Below, piece by piece: positions 10,131 to 21,378 of a stretch of DNA of 64,000 bases. The notes under the pieces were generated by a model. It searched no databases, was not told the DNA's origin, and saw nothing but the letters and a program-made list of their open reading frames with translations. Position 1 is the first letter of the stretch. The number at the start of each line of letters is the position of its first letter. This stretch comes from Dactylorhiza incarnata (Eukaryota; Streptophyta; Magnoliopsida; Asparagales; Orchidaceae), in NCBI GenBank assembly GCA_033032865.1, contig JAWHQI010000262.1:1922001-1986000 (forward strand), read 5' to 3'. The position numbers and the translations under genes were made by a program.

Positions 10131-13100
10131 GATAATAACAAAACCATTAATGAAAATTAGAGCATTAATATATATATAAGCATGATGTACTACTTGTGTG
10201 TGTGAGAGAGTGATGACTTAGGATAATTATCGATTTTAGCATTTAGAATTGCTCCCCCTAAATACATGCTCCCCCTAAGTGAATGCTCCCCTAATATGTA
10301 AGCTATCATCTTAATTAAGCATGTTAGTTTTCTATTTTGATAGCAGATTATATTTATCATGTTAGTTCTCCCCCTTTTGTTATTAGCAAAAGTGGGTAAG
10401 GAAGCAAAACACAAATTTTTTTGATAATAAGTTAAAGGCATGATCGAGCTTTTAGAGAGAAGGAAATGATAAGGAGTTTTAGAATAGTTTTCATTGAAAT
10501 AGATCAGAGTTTTTAGCTTAAAGATGAGCAATCTAACATTTGTCAAGTACTCAATATTATCATGTTAGTTTTTCCTTTTTATATAAGAATTTTAAGCATA
10601 AAAAAATGTAATGATTTCCATGTAACTAAATTACCCAGACAATATGTCTACACCCTAGCCCCGTACTAAGTGATGGATGGGCATGAGGAGCTGCATACAT
10701 GTCGTAGGTTGGTGTGTTAGTCCCATATGCAAACACTAGATACAACTCAACCTAGCACTCTTTCCCCCCAGTGCCTCGCAAGGCCCCACTGGAACCCTCC
10801 CCGGTTAAGGACAAGACATGACTAGAGATAAAGGTTATCTAATGCCTACAACCCTACGCCCCCGCTATGGTGAGAAATGAAGTCATGGATAATAATTATT
10901 GGAAGCATTTAAGCGTTTTAAATCTAGTGACATAGCCTCTGGATTTATATTTTTATTTGAGTTTTTTTAAACAAATAACTCACGTAGCTATTTAGAAATC
11001 CATTAATGAATCAGAGTTTTAGCCTTACAATATTTAGACTAACCAATATAAATTCTACCAAGTAAGTCTACCATTTGTTGAAAAGGGAATTTTGGTATTT
11101 AAGACTTTGATATAAGCATGAAAGTGCAAGGTAGAAATATATGGTGATGATGCGGAAGACTTATAGAAATACAAGAAAACATCTTATTGTAATCAATGAT
11201 GATCCATAAAAAGATATATGAGTTAAATTTCATAAAGAAGTTGTTTTTGTAAATCATTGTTCAATTAAAATCTTTAAGTTTAACTATAAAGTAATCAAGC
11301 ATGAAATAAAGTTATCAAAAAGAGATCACTACAATGTTATTTTAATTCACAATTTCAAAACATACCAAACATTGTAGAAAGCATGCTAGGTTATCTAGTG
11401 CATTTCATAAATAAAGAGTAGTATAGAGTTAGCATTAGGATCCAATACTCATGAGAAGAAGTGTTATGGAAGATAATGATGTGCACATAAGTGTATTTTG
11501 AATAGAGTAAACAAATGTTTTAATCAAAAATACAAGAAATATGTAAAGTAAAGAGCACAATAAAACACAAATAGTTTTACTTCCACAAACTTCAATGCAC
11601 AAAAAATGTACAACTACCAAGGTGCTTTGCACACACAATGCTCATTAAGACTTATCAGGGTGCAAAGTAGTGCTTGGGTGATCACATATTTTATTTTATT
11701 TTAATGTTGAAACTAGTGATCCGATGTACTTAAGAGTAAGTGGTTTTTATTTTGAAAGAAAGATATGGTTTGCACAAGATACTTTACTATTCTTTCCAAG
11801 GTGCTCAACCTCACAACGCTTATTAAGACTTATCAGGAGGTTCAAGTACTACTTGGTGGAGTTGTCTTTGTCACTTTTTTTATGATTTTTGTTTTGTACA
11901 AAGTTCTCCGAATACACTTATTTTGCAAACCAATATAATTTGTGAAAGCATAACCACTTTTCTTAATTTTTAAAAGTGCAAATAAAGGTAGTGTAGGTAA
12001 GATACTTGTGCAATTTTAATTCATTGTACTAATACAAAACATACACAAGCATTTTTAGATTAAACACATATGTAGGCAATCCCAAAATAAGTGAGTGAAT
12101 AGCGATCATTATCAAACATAAAACATTTACTCATACTTAGAGGCATGCTAAGCTTAGTTCTACACAACTTTTTCAATATAATTGATGCACATATTAATAG
12201 ATATATCAAAGCATGATGAAAGCGATGTTCAAAGTAGTTTGAAAAGATAAATTGCAACATTATAGATGTTCTAAATAATAGATTAAATCATGCTTGATTT
12301 TCTCAATGATGTCCATACAGTATTTTTGATAATTTAAAGTTTGAACTCATAAGATTGATCTTGGACTTCCCGAGGACTACCTTGTGAGTGGTTCACCCGG
12401 TACTAGGTGATATGATGGGATGATAGCCCAAATCACCCTTTCGCAAGATACATGTAAATAGAAAAGTTAAGTTCAAAATAATAATTTTTGATACTTGTTT
12501 CTGTTTTATATTTTTGTATTTGATTTTTGCATATAGGAATAGAATTCAAACAAATATCCAAGGACAACAAATTTTTTTTTGTAATTTGGCTTTTGTAATT
12601 TTGTATTTTAATTTTTAAAAAACAAGTACCGAGAGAATTGCAAAAATGAGTAGTACATATAAAATAATACATTTTTATTGATTTTTCAGAATTTTAAAAT
12701 TTCATAAAATCGGAGACTCGAGCTAGCGCCGGCGTTAGGTCCTAGCGCCAGCGTTAGCTCACAGAGAGTGCGTATTTTAATCATATAGCCTAGATTTTGT
12801 TTGATTTTGCTTCCAATTTTTCATAATTATGTTTGTGCAATGTAAGGCCTGTCTAATGAAGTGAAGAGATGAGAAGAAATTGCAAAAAGATGCGGAAGTT
12901 AAAATTAGTACATGAGTTTCATCTTCATTAGAGTTTCATATTTATTAAATCTTAATTATTGAATTTTGCACAACATATGCATGAGTGAAATGATCATAAA
13001 TGAGTGAAATAATATTCATGCAATTTTTCAATTCTGATTTGACATGATTATGATTAAACATACTAGGGGTAATTGAAAATGATGCAAATATATTAACTAC

Positions 13101-13500
13101 CTAAGCACAACTTGCGCATTTTATGAATTTAGCCTAATACCCCTAAAATACCTTTTAAATCCATTATGACACTTATTTCATTTAGTCTTAATAATATCAT
13201 ATGACAAATTTTTTTTTCAAATTTTATGAGACTTTTAGGAAATGGATTTAGAAGGATAAAAAGAAAAAAGGATAAGTAGATCACTTGAAAGATGACATGA
13301 CTTTTTATTCAACTTTATTCAATTTGATTTATTTATGAATTTTGGTTTAATATGAGAAAGTCATATCACAAGTTGTATAAAGTGATCATATCATGATGGT
13401 TCAAAAAATAAAAACAAAAAACAAAAAAACAAAAAGGAAATTAAGCACATCATGAAGTAGAGAATTGATATTTCATTTTTAATTGATTTCTACTTCATGC
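10131..13500 (-). other. Non-coding region of Sire-N
   Basis: 3.4 kb of AT-rich sequence without a supported gene. It is homologous in inverse orientation to 5539-7628 of Sire-1, including the paired motif at 11615-11660 and 11795-11840. Two GC-richer inserts stand out: 10630-10870 and 12350-12450. The latter resembles 57022-57110. A gctagcgccggcgttag word lies at 12723-12739. No integrase or RT motif can be read in any frame. Confidence 0.65.
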
Positions 13501-13513
13501 AAATGATTGGATA

Positions 13514-14973
13514 CTAATGAATGAGAGATTTAGGTATCCAAAGAGGACCGAGAGTGACGGTTCCTTTGGGTACCCAAATACATCGTGTTTGCTTTTGAGG
13601 ATATGGAAGTGAATGAGCTCTTTTGAGTGGAGTTTGTGTTTCATCTTTAACTTTGGGTCTCCATTCAAATCTTGGTTTAACATTATTTTTAGTTTTCAAA
13701 TTTCCATAATCATTTACTTGAACATTTGGATCAAAAAGGTTTTTGAATTTATAATTTGAAGGAAAGTTGTTTGCATTTAATTTTAGGTTGGGAGAAACAT
13801 GATTTTGTAAATTATGGTGATTTTGATTTTGATTTACAAATCCTTTATGTTCCTTACTCCCATTATTAAACTTAGGTAAGATGTTCATATTCATATTCAA
13901 CTTGTTTTTAGATATAGTTTGATATTATGAATTTGTATTTACAGTTTTCATAAGCAAGTTGATTTTTGATTTTAATTCATCATTCTTGATTTTAAAATTA
14001 TGTCTAGCTTTATTATAAGCAATTGTGCTATTTTTAAGAGTAGAAACAATTGAATCAATATGGTTTTGATATTCATTTATGTATTCCTCAAATGTTTCGT
14101 CCATCTCTTCAATTTCAATTTTATAACTTTTCCATGTAGCACAATCACTTTTTAAAGAAGAATTTTCTAAAGATAATTTTTCATTATGTTCTTTTATACA
14201 AATAATTTCTTTTTCAAGTTCCTTAAATTTTTCTTTAATATCATTATATTCTATACAAGTTGTGGTGTTTTCAACTAAGGAGCCATGTGTAGAACTAGAT
14301 AAATTAGAATTTGATTCTTCATTAATTTTTGCCTTTAAATTTTTATTTTCTAAGCGCAAATGTTTATTAGCATTTTTTAATTTCTTAATTTTGCGCTTTG
14401 TAGTTTGAAGCATTTGTAATGTAGAAATAGAAGTACAGAAAATGGGATTTGATTTCCTTTCATTGCTTTCAGGAGAGGCATGATTTGAGCATATTGTTTC
14501 TTTTACATCTTTTTGGCACTCCTCTTCCGAAGACAGTACTTCTTCTTCTTTTCCATTTGATGTGTGCTCCATTTATCCGTCATGAGAGGAGCATTCTTGA
14601 AGACTTGTGCAAGCTTGCATATTCTCCGGTTCTTGTGATTGTTCCATACCTGTAGAAGGAGAATCATACATTTCTTCAAGACATTTCCATACTTTGTATG
14701 CACTAGAAAAACAATATATTAATTTGAAAATGTCTTGGTAAGCACATAAAATACTATTTAAAGCTTTTGCATTTAGATGACATTCCTGTTTATTTGATTC
14801 ATTCGCTGGTCTAACTATTGTTATATCCCATGCATTGATAAATTTTTAATAAATTTTTCCATTAAAAATTTCCACCTTTTATAATTTCTCCCTTCGAATA
14901 AAGGTGGTTTAAGAGATTTTTCTTCTTCATAAAAATTTACCCCACTAGTAGAAGCGAGATCATGAGACGCCAT
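13514..14973 (-). pseudogene. gag: Sire-N gag, broken, with long coiled coil
   Basis: The minus frame starts at an ATG (14973) 36 bases inside the PBS: MASHDLAST, then PPLFEGRNYKRWKFLMEKFI, the usual copia gag entry motif. It breaks near 14845; after a deletion come AYKVWKCLEEMY (about 14700) and a 215-codon open stretch (14572-13925) rich in Lys, Glu, Asn and Leu heptads (KNANKHLRLENKNLKAK), predicted as a coiled coil. A further open stretch (13900-13514) ends with IWVPKGT, the linker that normally joins Sirevirus gag to protease. No zinc knuckle is visible. Gag packages element RNA; retained gag without pol is typical of trans-mobilised derivatives. Several stops show it is no longer translated whole. 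Confidence 0.75.
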
Positions 14974-15008
14974 TATTCCCGGTCGTTAAGCCGATTTGGA
15001 ATAACCTG

Positions 15009-15020
15009 GCTCTGATACCA
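15009..15020 (-). promoter_or_regulatory. Primer binding site of Sire-N
   Basis: Minus tggtatcagagc, an exact match to the complement of the initiator methionine tRNA 3' end, two bases from the LTR edge at 15023. Confidence 0.9.
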
Positions 15021-15022
15021 CT

Positions 15023-16465
15023 TGTTGGATCGGTAGGCGCCCTTAGAGGGGGGGGGGGTGAATAAGGGTTTTAAAAACTTATATTATATTTTGAAATACT
15101 TACTTATGATAAGAAATCAAAATAGTGATTTTGTTTAATGATCTAAATTGTTTTATAATAAAGGCGAGGATACTAAACAATTTAGAGAAATGAAAAACAA
15201 ATCAATTTTATTACACAAAGAGAGACATGATTATTATAAATAAAATTGATTACAAAATTTTGATTTCAATGACGCTAGAAATCAAAGCGAAATATGAAAG
15301 ACTCTTTTTGTTTTCTATACCGACTAGTATCCCCACGAACCGGTTGGCTTTAGCCGATCCTTCCCCGGATACGGCCTCAAGCCGCTCTAGCCAACCCTTC
15401 CCCGGATATGGCCTCGAGCACCCCCTAGACCTACACCCAAGACCTAGTCGCCAACACGAGGCAAATTTCTGCCCTAAGTCCTTCCCAGACGTAGTCGCCA
15501 ACACAAGGCGAATTTACTACACGATTACAAGAAAAGATGTGAAATAAAAAGACAATAATATAATAACTCCCTATATGTGGATCTCTTGGAGAAGTAGTCG
15601 AAGATGCAGAGTATGATCGTAGTTGATGCGGTCTTTCATCACGATGATGAGGCGTGTTGAAATCTTCTCCACGGATCTCCTTAAGCCTTTATGGATTTGT
15701 GGGAGTATCTCTCTGAACCTTCCTCTCTATGTTGTGGCACGAAGCTCTGAAATTTTCGATCTGAAGAGGATGAGGAAGACGGAGCCAAGAGGTCCTTTTT
15801 ATAGTCTCAGCGCTAGCGCCTGCGCTAGTGGTACCACCAGCGCTATCCCATTTTAGGACATATTCTGCGCGGCAGAATCTTTAATCCAAGGAAACAATTC
15901 TCTCTTGCCTTCTGTGCTCCTCGCTACCGCCTGCGCTATCGGATACCGCCAGGCGCTATCTCCTTCTATATGTGCTCCCGGAATTGCGCTTAAGCATTCA
16001 TTTCATCGAATGAATTTTCGTCGACTGGAGTTCGTTGAGCGGGCTTCATCATTCGTCGATCGGAAATTTGTCGAACGGAGAATCGTCGAACGCAAAATTG
16101 TCGAACACAGATTCAATTTCGTCGAACCCAGCTTCCGTTCTCAGCGGCTTGATTTCATTGATCGCAGCAGCAAGTTCGTCGAACGGGCTTCCTCATTCGT
16201 CGAACGCAAGATCTATTTCGTCGAGTGCAGCAAACAGTTTGTCGAGCGAATTTTCATCAAACGCAAGCTAGTGCCAGGCCCTAGGTGCTACCGCCGGCGC
16301 TAGTAGGAGTTTTGGATTTGATGGCTCAACTTTGGGGGCAACCTTCTTATGTAATCCTTGAGTCATGTGGACTTTGCTATCCCGCACACTTAAACCCACA
16401 AGATCAAATACACATAGGTTTTGTTATTCTCAAACCTAGGAGATGCGGAAGACCATGTTCCAACA
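15023..16465 (-). repeat. 5' LTR of Sire-N
   Basis: 1443 bp, tgttggaacatgg (minus start) to ccgatccaaca. The end motif contains an 11-base G run on plus (15048-15058) where the other LTR has ggtggg. TATA at 15794-15804; tcgtcgaacg words at 16008-16266. Compared with the 3' LTR, one block of these words is missing, which accounts for most of the 25-base length difference. Confidence 0.9.
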
Positions 16466-16491
16466 TCTTTTTGGTGCGCCCCTCCCATCTG

Positions 16492-16501
16492 CTATAAATA
16501 T
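16492..16501 (+). promoter_or_regulatory. TATA box of first Tat-1 antisense gene
   Basis: ctataaatat, 79 bases before the first ATG of the open frame at 16580; spacing and context fit a plant TATA promoter. Confidence 0.45.
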
Positions 16502-16579
16502 ATCCCAGGTGATTGCCTTGAGAGTGCCTGTCCTCCAATTAGTGTTTCCTTTTTTCACCTCTGATCTCTCGCTTATCCA

Positions 16580-17832
16580 ATGACGTTCATGAGGCTGACG
16601 CCCAGACCACTCTCGCAAGGGTTGATGGATCGCCTTGCTTCCGATCAGGGGGAGAATACTTCCATGTCCACTCGATACGCCCCCAGGCTCTCGTCAAAGA
16701 GGGATCCTTCCAAGCCTTACCGACTAAAGAAGGCCAGGGTGGTCCAGCAGGACCTGGCAGCGAGGGAGTCTGCGTCAGAGACTCCCCCCTCTCTAACAAC
16801 CCTCCTAAAAACACCGCCGAGGTAATATAGTCCATCTTGCATTAAAGCTAACCACGGTGAAGCGATATCTTAATAATTTCAATCACTCGCAAAACCTGCA
16901 GGTGGAGGGAGGCGGCCTCGGGATCAACCCGGTGGATGCTGACATGCCCCCACCTGCGCTCGAAGGTGTTCCACCGGCCCAGGAGCCCGCCCCTCTAGCT
17001 ACTACTGGCGGAATCGCTCCTGTGCCATGTATGCTCTTTATTGCTCTTTCGCATGCCTTTGATCTTTCGTCAACTTTTTAACCCTGGTTCTCGAGGTTCT
17101 CACCTTCGGGACCACGGGGCTATCCTCTACCCCACTCAACTCTCCTGTCCCCGAGACCATCATAACCTCCCTGACACCGGAGCGGGAGCACACGGCAGGA
17201 AAAGACCCCGAACACAACTCACCCGCTGCTGACTTGGCCACCACTTCCGCCGCCGCCGACCAGGTGCTTCATCGCCATGGAAAGGCGAAATCGCTCCATC
17301 CTCCTAGCCAACCATTCACAGTGCAGCCTAGCGCTTCTCGCCAGCTGACTTGGCCACCACTTCCGCCGCCGCCGACCAGGTGCTTCATCACCATGGAAAG
17401 GGGAAATCGCTCCATCCTTAGCCTTGCTTCGACTTTGCTTGAACCACTTGATTAGACTGCCCCTCTATTGCTTTCGCAGGCTTCCGAGAGGCTTCACCGA
17501 TGGATCCTCAAAATGAGGAGATGATATCACTGCCCCCTTCTCCCATCGACCTTTCAGACTTTCTCGGTGATCCCAAAGATCCCAAGACCATGAAGGAGCG
17601 AATGACAGAGGTTCTCGACAAGCTGATCTTGATGCAGCGAGATTTAGCCAATCAGATGGATGAGCACCGGACGGCCTTCGAGCGCAGGTTGAGCGTTCTT
17701 GAATGGGATTACATGCATCTCGTGAGCGAGATGGAGTGGCAGGGAGGTGGGTGTGAGGAGCTTCCCCTGGGAGGCACATCGCGCAGGCTAGGGATCAGAT
17801 GCGCCTGGTCAATCAAGAGCTTATGGTCGTAA
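16580..17832 (+). pseudogene. Putative spliced gene of unknown function, antisense to Tat-1 pol
   Basis: Exon-like pieces: 16580-16821 (basic, MTFMRLTPRP start), then a likely 80-bp intron 16822-16901 (GTAATA...CCTGCAG), 16902-17031 (Pro/Ala-rich, DADMPPPALEGVPPAQEPAP), and 17500-17832 (MDPQNEEMISLPPSP start). The last piece is helical and acidic-basic like a coiled coil (MTEVLDKLILMQRDLANQMD); the frame then shifts near 17765 to QARDQMRLVNQEL. A tract with an internal duplication (17228-17425) separates exons. Joining the first two exons does not keep one frame, so the copy is probably broken. No family is recognised. It runs towards pol, like the next gene. Confidence 0.4.
17228..17425 (+). 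repeat. Direct duplication, 116-bp offset
   Basis: About 80 bases beginning gctgacttggccaccacttc occur at 17228 and again at 17344, nearly identical, in the probable intron of the first antisense gene. Confidence 0.8.
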
Positions 17833-18372
17833 GTGTGTACTACTACCCGCGAGTGCCCCCGAGGACGGGCAGGTGAGCCGGGGTCGATGGAAATGGGTTC
17901 AATACTGAGCCTACCAGTGCTCACAACCTGTGTCCCCTCACCTCCTGCAATAAACTTCTATAATGCAAGCCGAGATCGGCTTTGTAACAAACAATACTGT
18001 GCTTTAGATAATTTAGCTTTCGTCTCGTGTAATTTTCATTCCGCTTTGTCGAGTGTGAGTTTAATGCCTTGATCTAGCTTTGTTTGATATTTCTTTCGCC
18101 TTTCAGCAGGACTATGCACATGACCCTTATCGCTCGGCGGTGAGTGGGACGGAGGTGAGGATGGCACGAATCCAGAGTCGTTAGAGGTAGCGCAATTGCT
18201 ATCCGCAACCCCATGCCTTGGAATGACCTTAATTTCCTTACTTTTCTATAAATAGCAATCCTCACCTACCGTATTTATCACTTTCATTCCTTCTTCCTCC
18301 CTTGCTTTCGCACTCACACCTCTCTCTAGATTTTCCCTCTACCCTCCTTTTGCGAGAAGGCCCCCGAACCCG
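17833..18372 (+). other. Spacer between the two Tat-1 antisense genes
   Basis: The first part (to about 18060) is T-rich like a plant 3' untranslated region. The second part holds a TATA box and a pyrimidine-rich leader (18275-18350). No coding sequence is supported. Confidence 0.4.
18246..18255 (+). promoter_or_regulatory. TATA box of the PF04195-like gene in Tat-1
   Basis: ctataaatag followed by a CT-rich leader is a classical plant promoter layout, about 150 bases before the coding region. It suggests transcription independent of the LTR, convergent with pol. Confidence 0.5.
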
Positions 18373-19016
18373 ATGGCTGGAGCAGGTGCGCCCAGTCGTT
18401 CCTCAACCATAACTTCGATACCTGCGACCTGTACGAGGAGGACTTTTTCGCGATAATGGCCGATTACATCCCGCCGGGATTCACTGCGCGCCGCCCTGGA
18501 AGTCTCGACCTCTTCAACCAAATTTTTCCTGACACTCTTGCCATTCCCCTGGATCATTTCGAGGTGGGACATCGGCTCCCCCGTTGGCCTGAACTGCACC
18601 AGGCATTCTGCTACTTTGGCATAGTTCCCACGCAGCTAAATCCCAATTCAATCGCGATGTTGGTAGCATTCGCCTGCTACTTGCGGGAGGAGGGGAGCGA
18701 ATTCTCCCTCCCCGTCTTCCCCAAGCTCTTCAACTTCTGGGTGAAGAGCGGGGTGGCCTTCTTCTCTGGCCAGAGCCCGCTCAAGGTCACCGGTATTGCC
18801 AACAAAGTCCAAACTGGGCTCAGTGGTTCGTCTTTGTGACCGGGAGATTTCGCAACACCCTCCTCGCACCGGTGCAGGAGGACGAGTCAAACTTTCGGCC
18901 TCCAATGCTGGCAGGTTATGAGGCCAAGCTCTACGCATTCTTCCAGCAGCATGGTATGGAAATCGTGCATCTGCGAAAGCTTGTCAGCTTGCTTCTGCCA
19001 TTCCTGGCGGGAGAGG

Positions 19017-19089
19017 GTAAGCTGAATTATTTCAACCCTAGCTCCTACTTACTTTCCTCGCTCCTTCTCATTTGACTTTCCTGATGCAG
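19017..19089 (+). other. Intron 1 of the Tat-1 antisense gene
   Basis: 73 bp, GT...AG with T-rich interior, after LLLPFLAGE. Tat-2 has a 74-bp intron at the homologous place (63647-63720). The frame is not kept across it in this copy. Confidence 0.55.
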
Positions 19090-19804
19090 GGGTTTGAAGC
19101 CTCCCCCTTCATCCGCTGAATGCAATCGTGGCGACCTCCCTAGATGCACCCTGGCTCTCGCCAGATCTTCTGGCGAAGCTTCCCGCAAAGATCCCGCTTC
19201 TGCAAAACCCAGCAGACAAAAGCGGAAGCCTGGCATGGTAACCGGCTCCGCTTCCAAACGGCCTAAGCCTTCTTCCACGGCCAAGGGAAAGGCAGTTGCT
19301 GCCGAGAACCTTAGCTCGAGTGCTCCTGTTACGAAGGACTCAGCTGTCCAGACTACCATTGCGCCGGTGGAGCCTTCCTCGGGGTCGGTGCCTAGAGGGC
19401 GTAGAAACTTCCCACTCGGTGAGAGATATGCGGATGCGGCCGGCAAGCCCCTACTCCAATGGGACCGGCGGGCCAACCAGGTCTCCATGTCTACCTTGCT
19501 TCCATTCTGGATGGAGCAGGAGACCACCAGTGGCCAGGACTATGGCCTCTACAACGTGCTTTACAGCCGCGAAGATGCCTCCGTCTACAATGCCGAGTCC
19601 ACTCAGACGCTCACGCATGAGGGCTCGCGGGCTATGATATGCGCTCTTGAGTTGACTCACATGTCTTCTCTCTATAGCATGACCCTTGCGCGAAACCTGG
19701 CCGAAGTTGAGAAGACCCGTGCTAGTGTCTTCGCCGAGGTCTTGGCCGTGAAGCAGCAATTAGAGACCGCCGAGGACATTCTCTCCAGCTTCCCAGACCG
19801 AGAG

Positions 19805-19881
19805 GTGAGCGCGTCTCCTTGTAGTGACTTAATCTCTCGCATTTCTTTCTTCTCCCACACTAATTCTCTTTTTTCTCGCAG
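19805..19881 (+). other. Intron 2 of the Tat-1 antisense gene
   Basis: 77 bp, GTGAGC donor and TTTTCTCGCAG acceptor, phase 0: FPDRE before and DTANYDTLLV after join in one open frame. Confidence 0.7.
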
Positions 19882-20274
19882 GATACAGCCAATTATGACA
19901 CCCTACTTGTGCGGGAGGGCATCCTCGAGGAACGAGTCAAGGAGCTGGAGGTCGAGAACAAAAGGTTGCGAGATGTCGCTGTCCCGCTGCCTCCCGTGGA
20001 GAGGGACACTCGACATCTTTATTCTAACGCAGAATTCGAAGGGATGATGCAGAAATCTGCCTAAGGAGCAGCGAAGCATGTGCTGATGGTGCTTCGAAGA
20101 GCCGGGCTCTTTAAGGAAGAGGGCGAGAGGATTCTGGCCCACAACGTGCTACCCGAGCTTTTCGCCCTAGGAATGACCCAGCGGATGAAGCTGGACCTGA
20201 GCTGGAGTTCGGTGACCTTCCTTCTCCTGGCGGGAGCAGCGGATCTTCCAGCGAAGGCCGACGACCACCCCTGA

Positions 20275-20760
20275 AGACCTGCTTTTTTTTTCAGTTTTAA
20301 TGCGAGAGCCTTCCTTTTGTAACTTCTTTTCAATGAAATGAAATGCAATACTTTCGCCTCCGCTTGTGATTGTTATTATTGTATGTTTTTTCTTTTTCTG
20401 CATTTCTCGCTCTTATCTGCCGACAGTTCGCTCGCTCGTATTCCATTTCGTATGTTCTCGTACTTTCGCGCATGTGCTTGCCTATCACTTATCCGCTCTT
20501 GTACCAATGACCCTTAGTCTTAGGTCGTGACCGAGATGCTCTGGCCGCAAAGGCGCGCCACGCGGTCGCCACCCTTTCGCACTCGTTCATGCCCTTTTAG
20601 GACTTGGGCGGTTTTGTTGAGTTCTGCCGGGAGCGTAACCGCACCAAGAAACCACTTCGTCTCGCTCAATTCTTATATCCCTTGGGGCCGGCTAACACCC
20701 CAATTGTGCATTCGTCGGGCGAGTGACCTTCTCGATCGATACCATTTGCCAGCGAGTAAG
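20275..20760 (+). other. 3' flank of the Tat-1 antisense gene
   Basis: T-rich sequence with AATGAAATGAAATG (20331-20344), possibly a polyadenylation region, then GC-rich sequence without a supported gene leading into the tandem array. Confidence 0.4.
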
Positions 20761-21293
20761 CCTGGTCAGCGGGTATGCTAGGGGATAACTGCCTTTGGAA
20801 CCTGCCACTGGGTGAGCCTACGACCCTGCCAGTTAGGTGAGAGCCTGGTTAGCGGGTCTGCTCTGGGCTAACTGCTTTTGGAACCTGCCACCGAGTGAGC
20901 CTACGACCCTGCCAGCTAGGTGAGATCCTGGTCAGCGGGTCTGCTCGGGGCTAACTTCCTTTGGAACCTGCCACCGAGTGAGCCTATGACCCTGCCAGCT
21001 AGGTGAGAGCTTAGTCAGTGGGTCTACTTGGGGCTAAGTATCTTTGGAACCTGCCACTGAGTGAGCCTATGGCCCTGCCAGCTAGGTGAGAGCCTGGTCA
21101 GTGGGTCTGCTCGGGGATAACTGCCTTTGCAACTTGCCACCGAGTGAGCCTATGACCCTGCCAGCTAGGTGAGAGCCTGGTCAGCGGGTCTGCTTGGGGC
21201 TAACTGCCTTAGGAATCTGCCACCGAGTGAGCTTACGACCCTCCCATCTAGGTGAGAGTCTGGTCAGCGGGTCTGCTTGGGGCTAGAAACTTT
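20761..21293. repeat. Seven-copy tandem array, 83-bp period
   Basis: The word cctggtcagcggg or its variants starts at 20761, 20844, 20927, 21010, 21093, 21176 and 21259, always 83 bases apart. Copies differ by a few substitutions and show no indel that changes the spacing. The array sits between the integrase end (minus) and the convergent gene (plus). Tandem repeats downstream of pol are known in the Tat lineage. Confidence 0.95.
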
Positions 21294-21378
21294 TCATCAC
21301 CATCTCGCAAGCTATTATACCATATATAAAGAAAAATGAAGTTTAAAGTATAAGCATTTTCATTATATGAATTTATGG

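Larger units (their letters stand above)
8650..16465 (-). mobile_element. Sire-N: complete non-autonomous Sirevirus-like element
   Basis: Complete by structure: LTRs at 8650-10117 and 15023-16465, PBS next to the right LTR, polypurine tract next to the left LTR, and a 5-bp target duplication TCTTT (8645-8649 and 16466-16470). The internal 4.9 kb contains only a broken gag (minus, 13514-14973) and a long non-coding region. Integrase, RT and RNase H are absent. The non-coding region matches that of Sire-1, so this looks like a deletion derivative of a Sire-1-like parent, needing pol in trans. The left LTR edge has TC instead of TG. Confidence 0.9.
18400..20274 (+). pseudogene. Putative gypsy-type transposon protein (PF04195-like), antisense gene of Tat-1
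   Basis: The first part (18400-19016) reads LYEEDFFAIMADYIPPGF, PLDHFEVGHRLPRWPELHQA and IVPTQLNPNSIAML, then after a one-base shift near 18812 WAQWFVFVTGRF and AKLYAFFQQHGMEIVHLRKL. This is the pattern of the plant putative gypsy-type transposon domain. An intron (19017-19089, GTAAGC...GATGCAG) follows, then a basic Ser/Lys/Pro-rich linker and a helical region (PLLQWDRRANQVSMSTLLPF onward). A second intron (19805-19881, GTGAGC...CTCGCAG) is in phase. The last exon is coiled coil (VRERVKE-like) with one in-frame stop at 20062-20064 and ends at 20274. Role unknown; known in Grande-like elements as an extra gene. Tat-2 carries a homologue. Confidence 0.7.

Noticed and set aside
20761..21293. 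CRISPR-like regular repeats
   Set aside because: Units abut each other without unique spacers; it is a plain tandem array inside a plant retroelement. The same applies to 61101-61765, 45090-45453 and 24923-25160.
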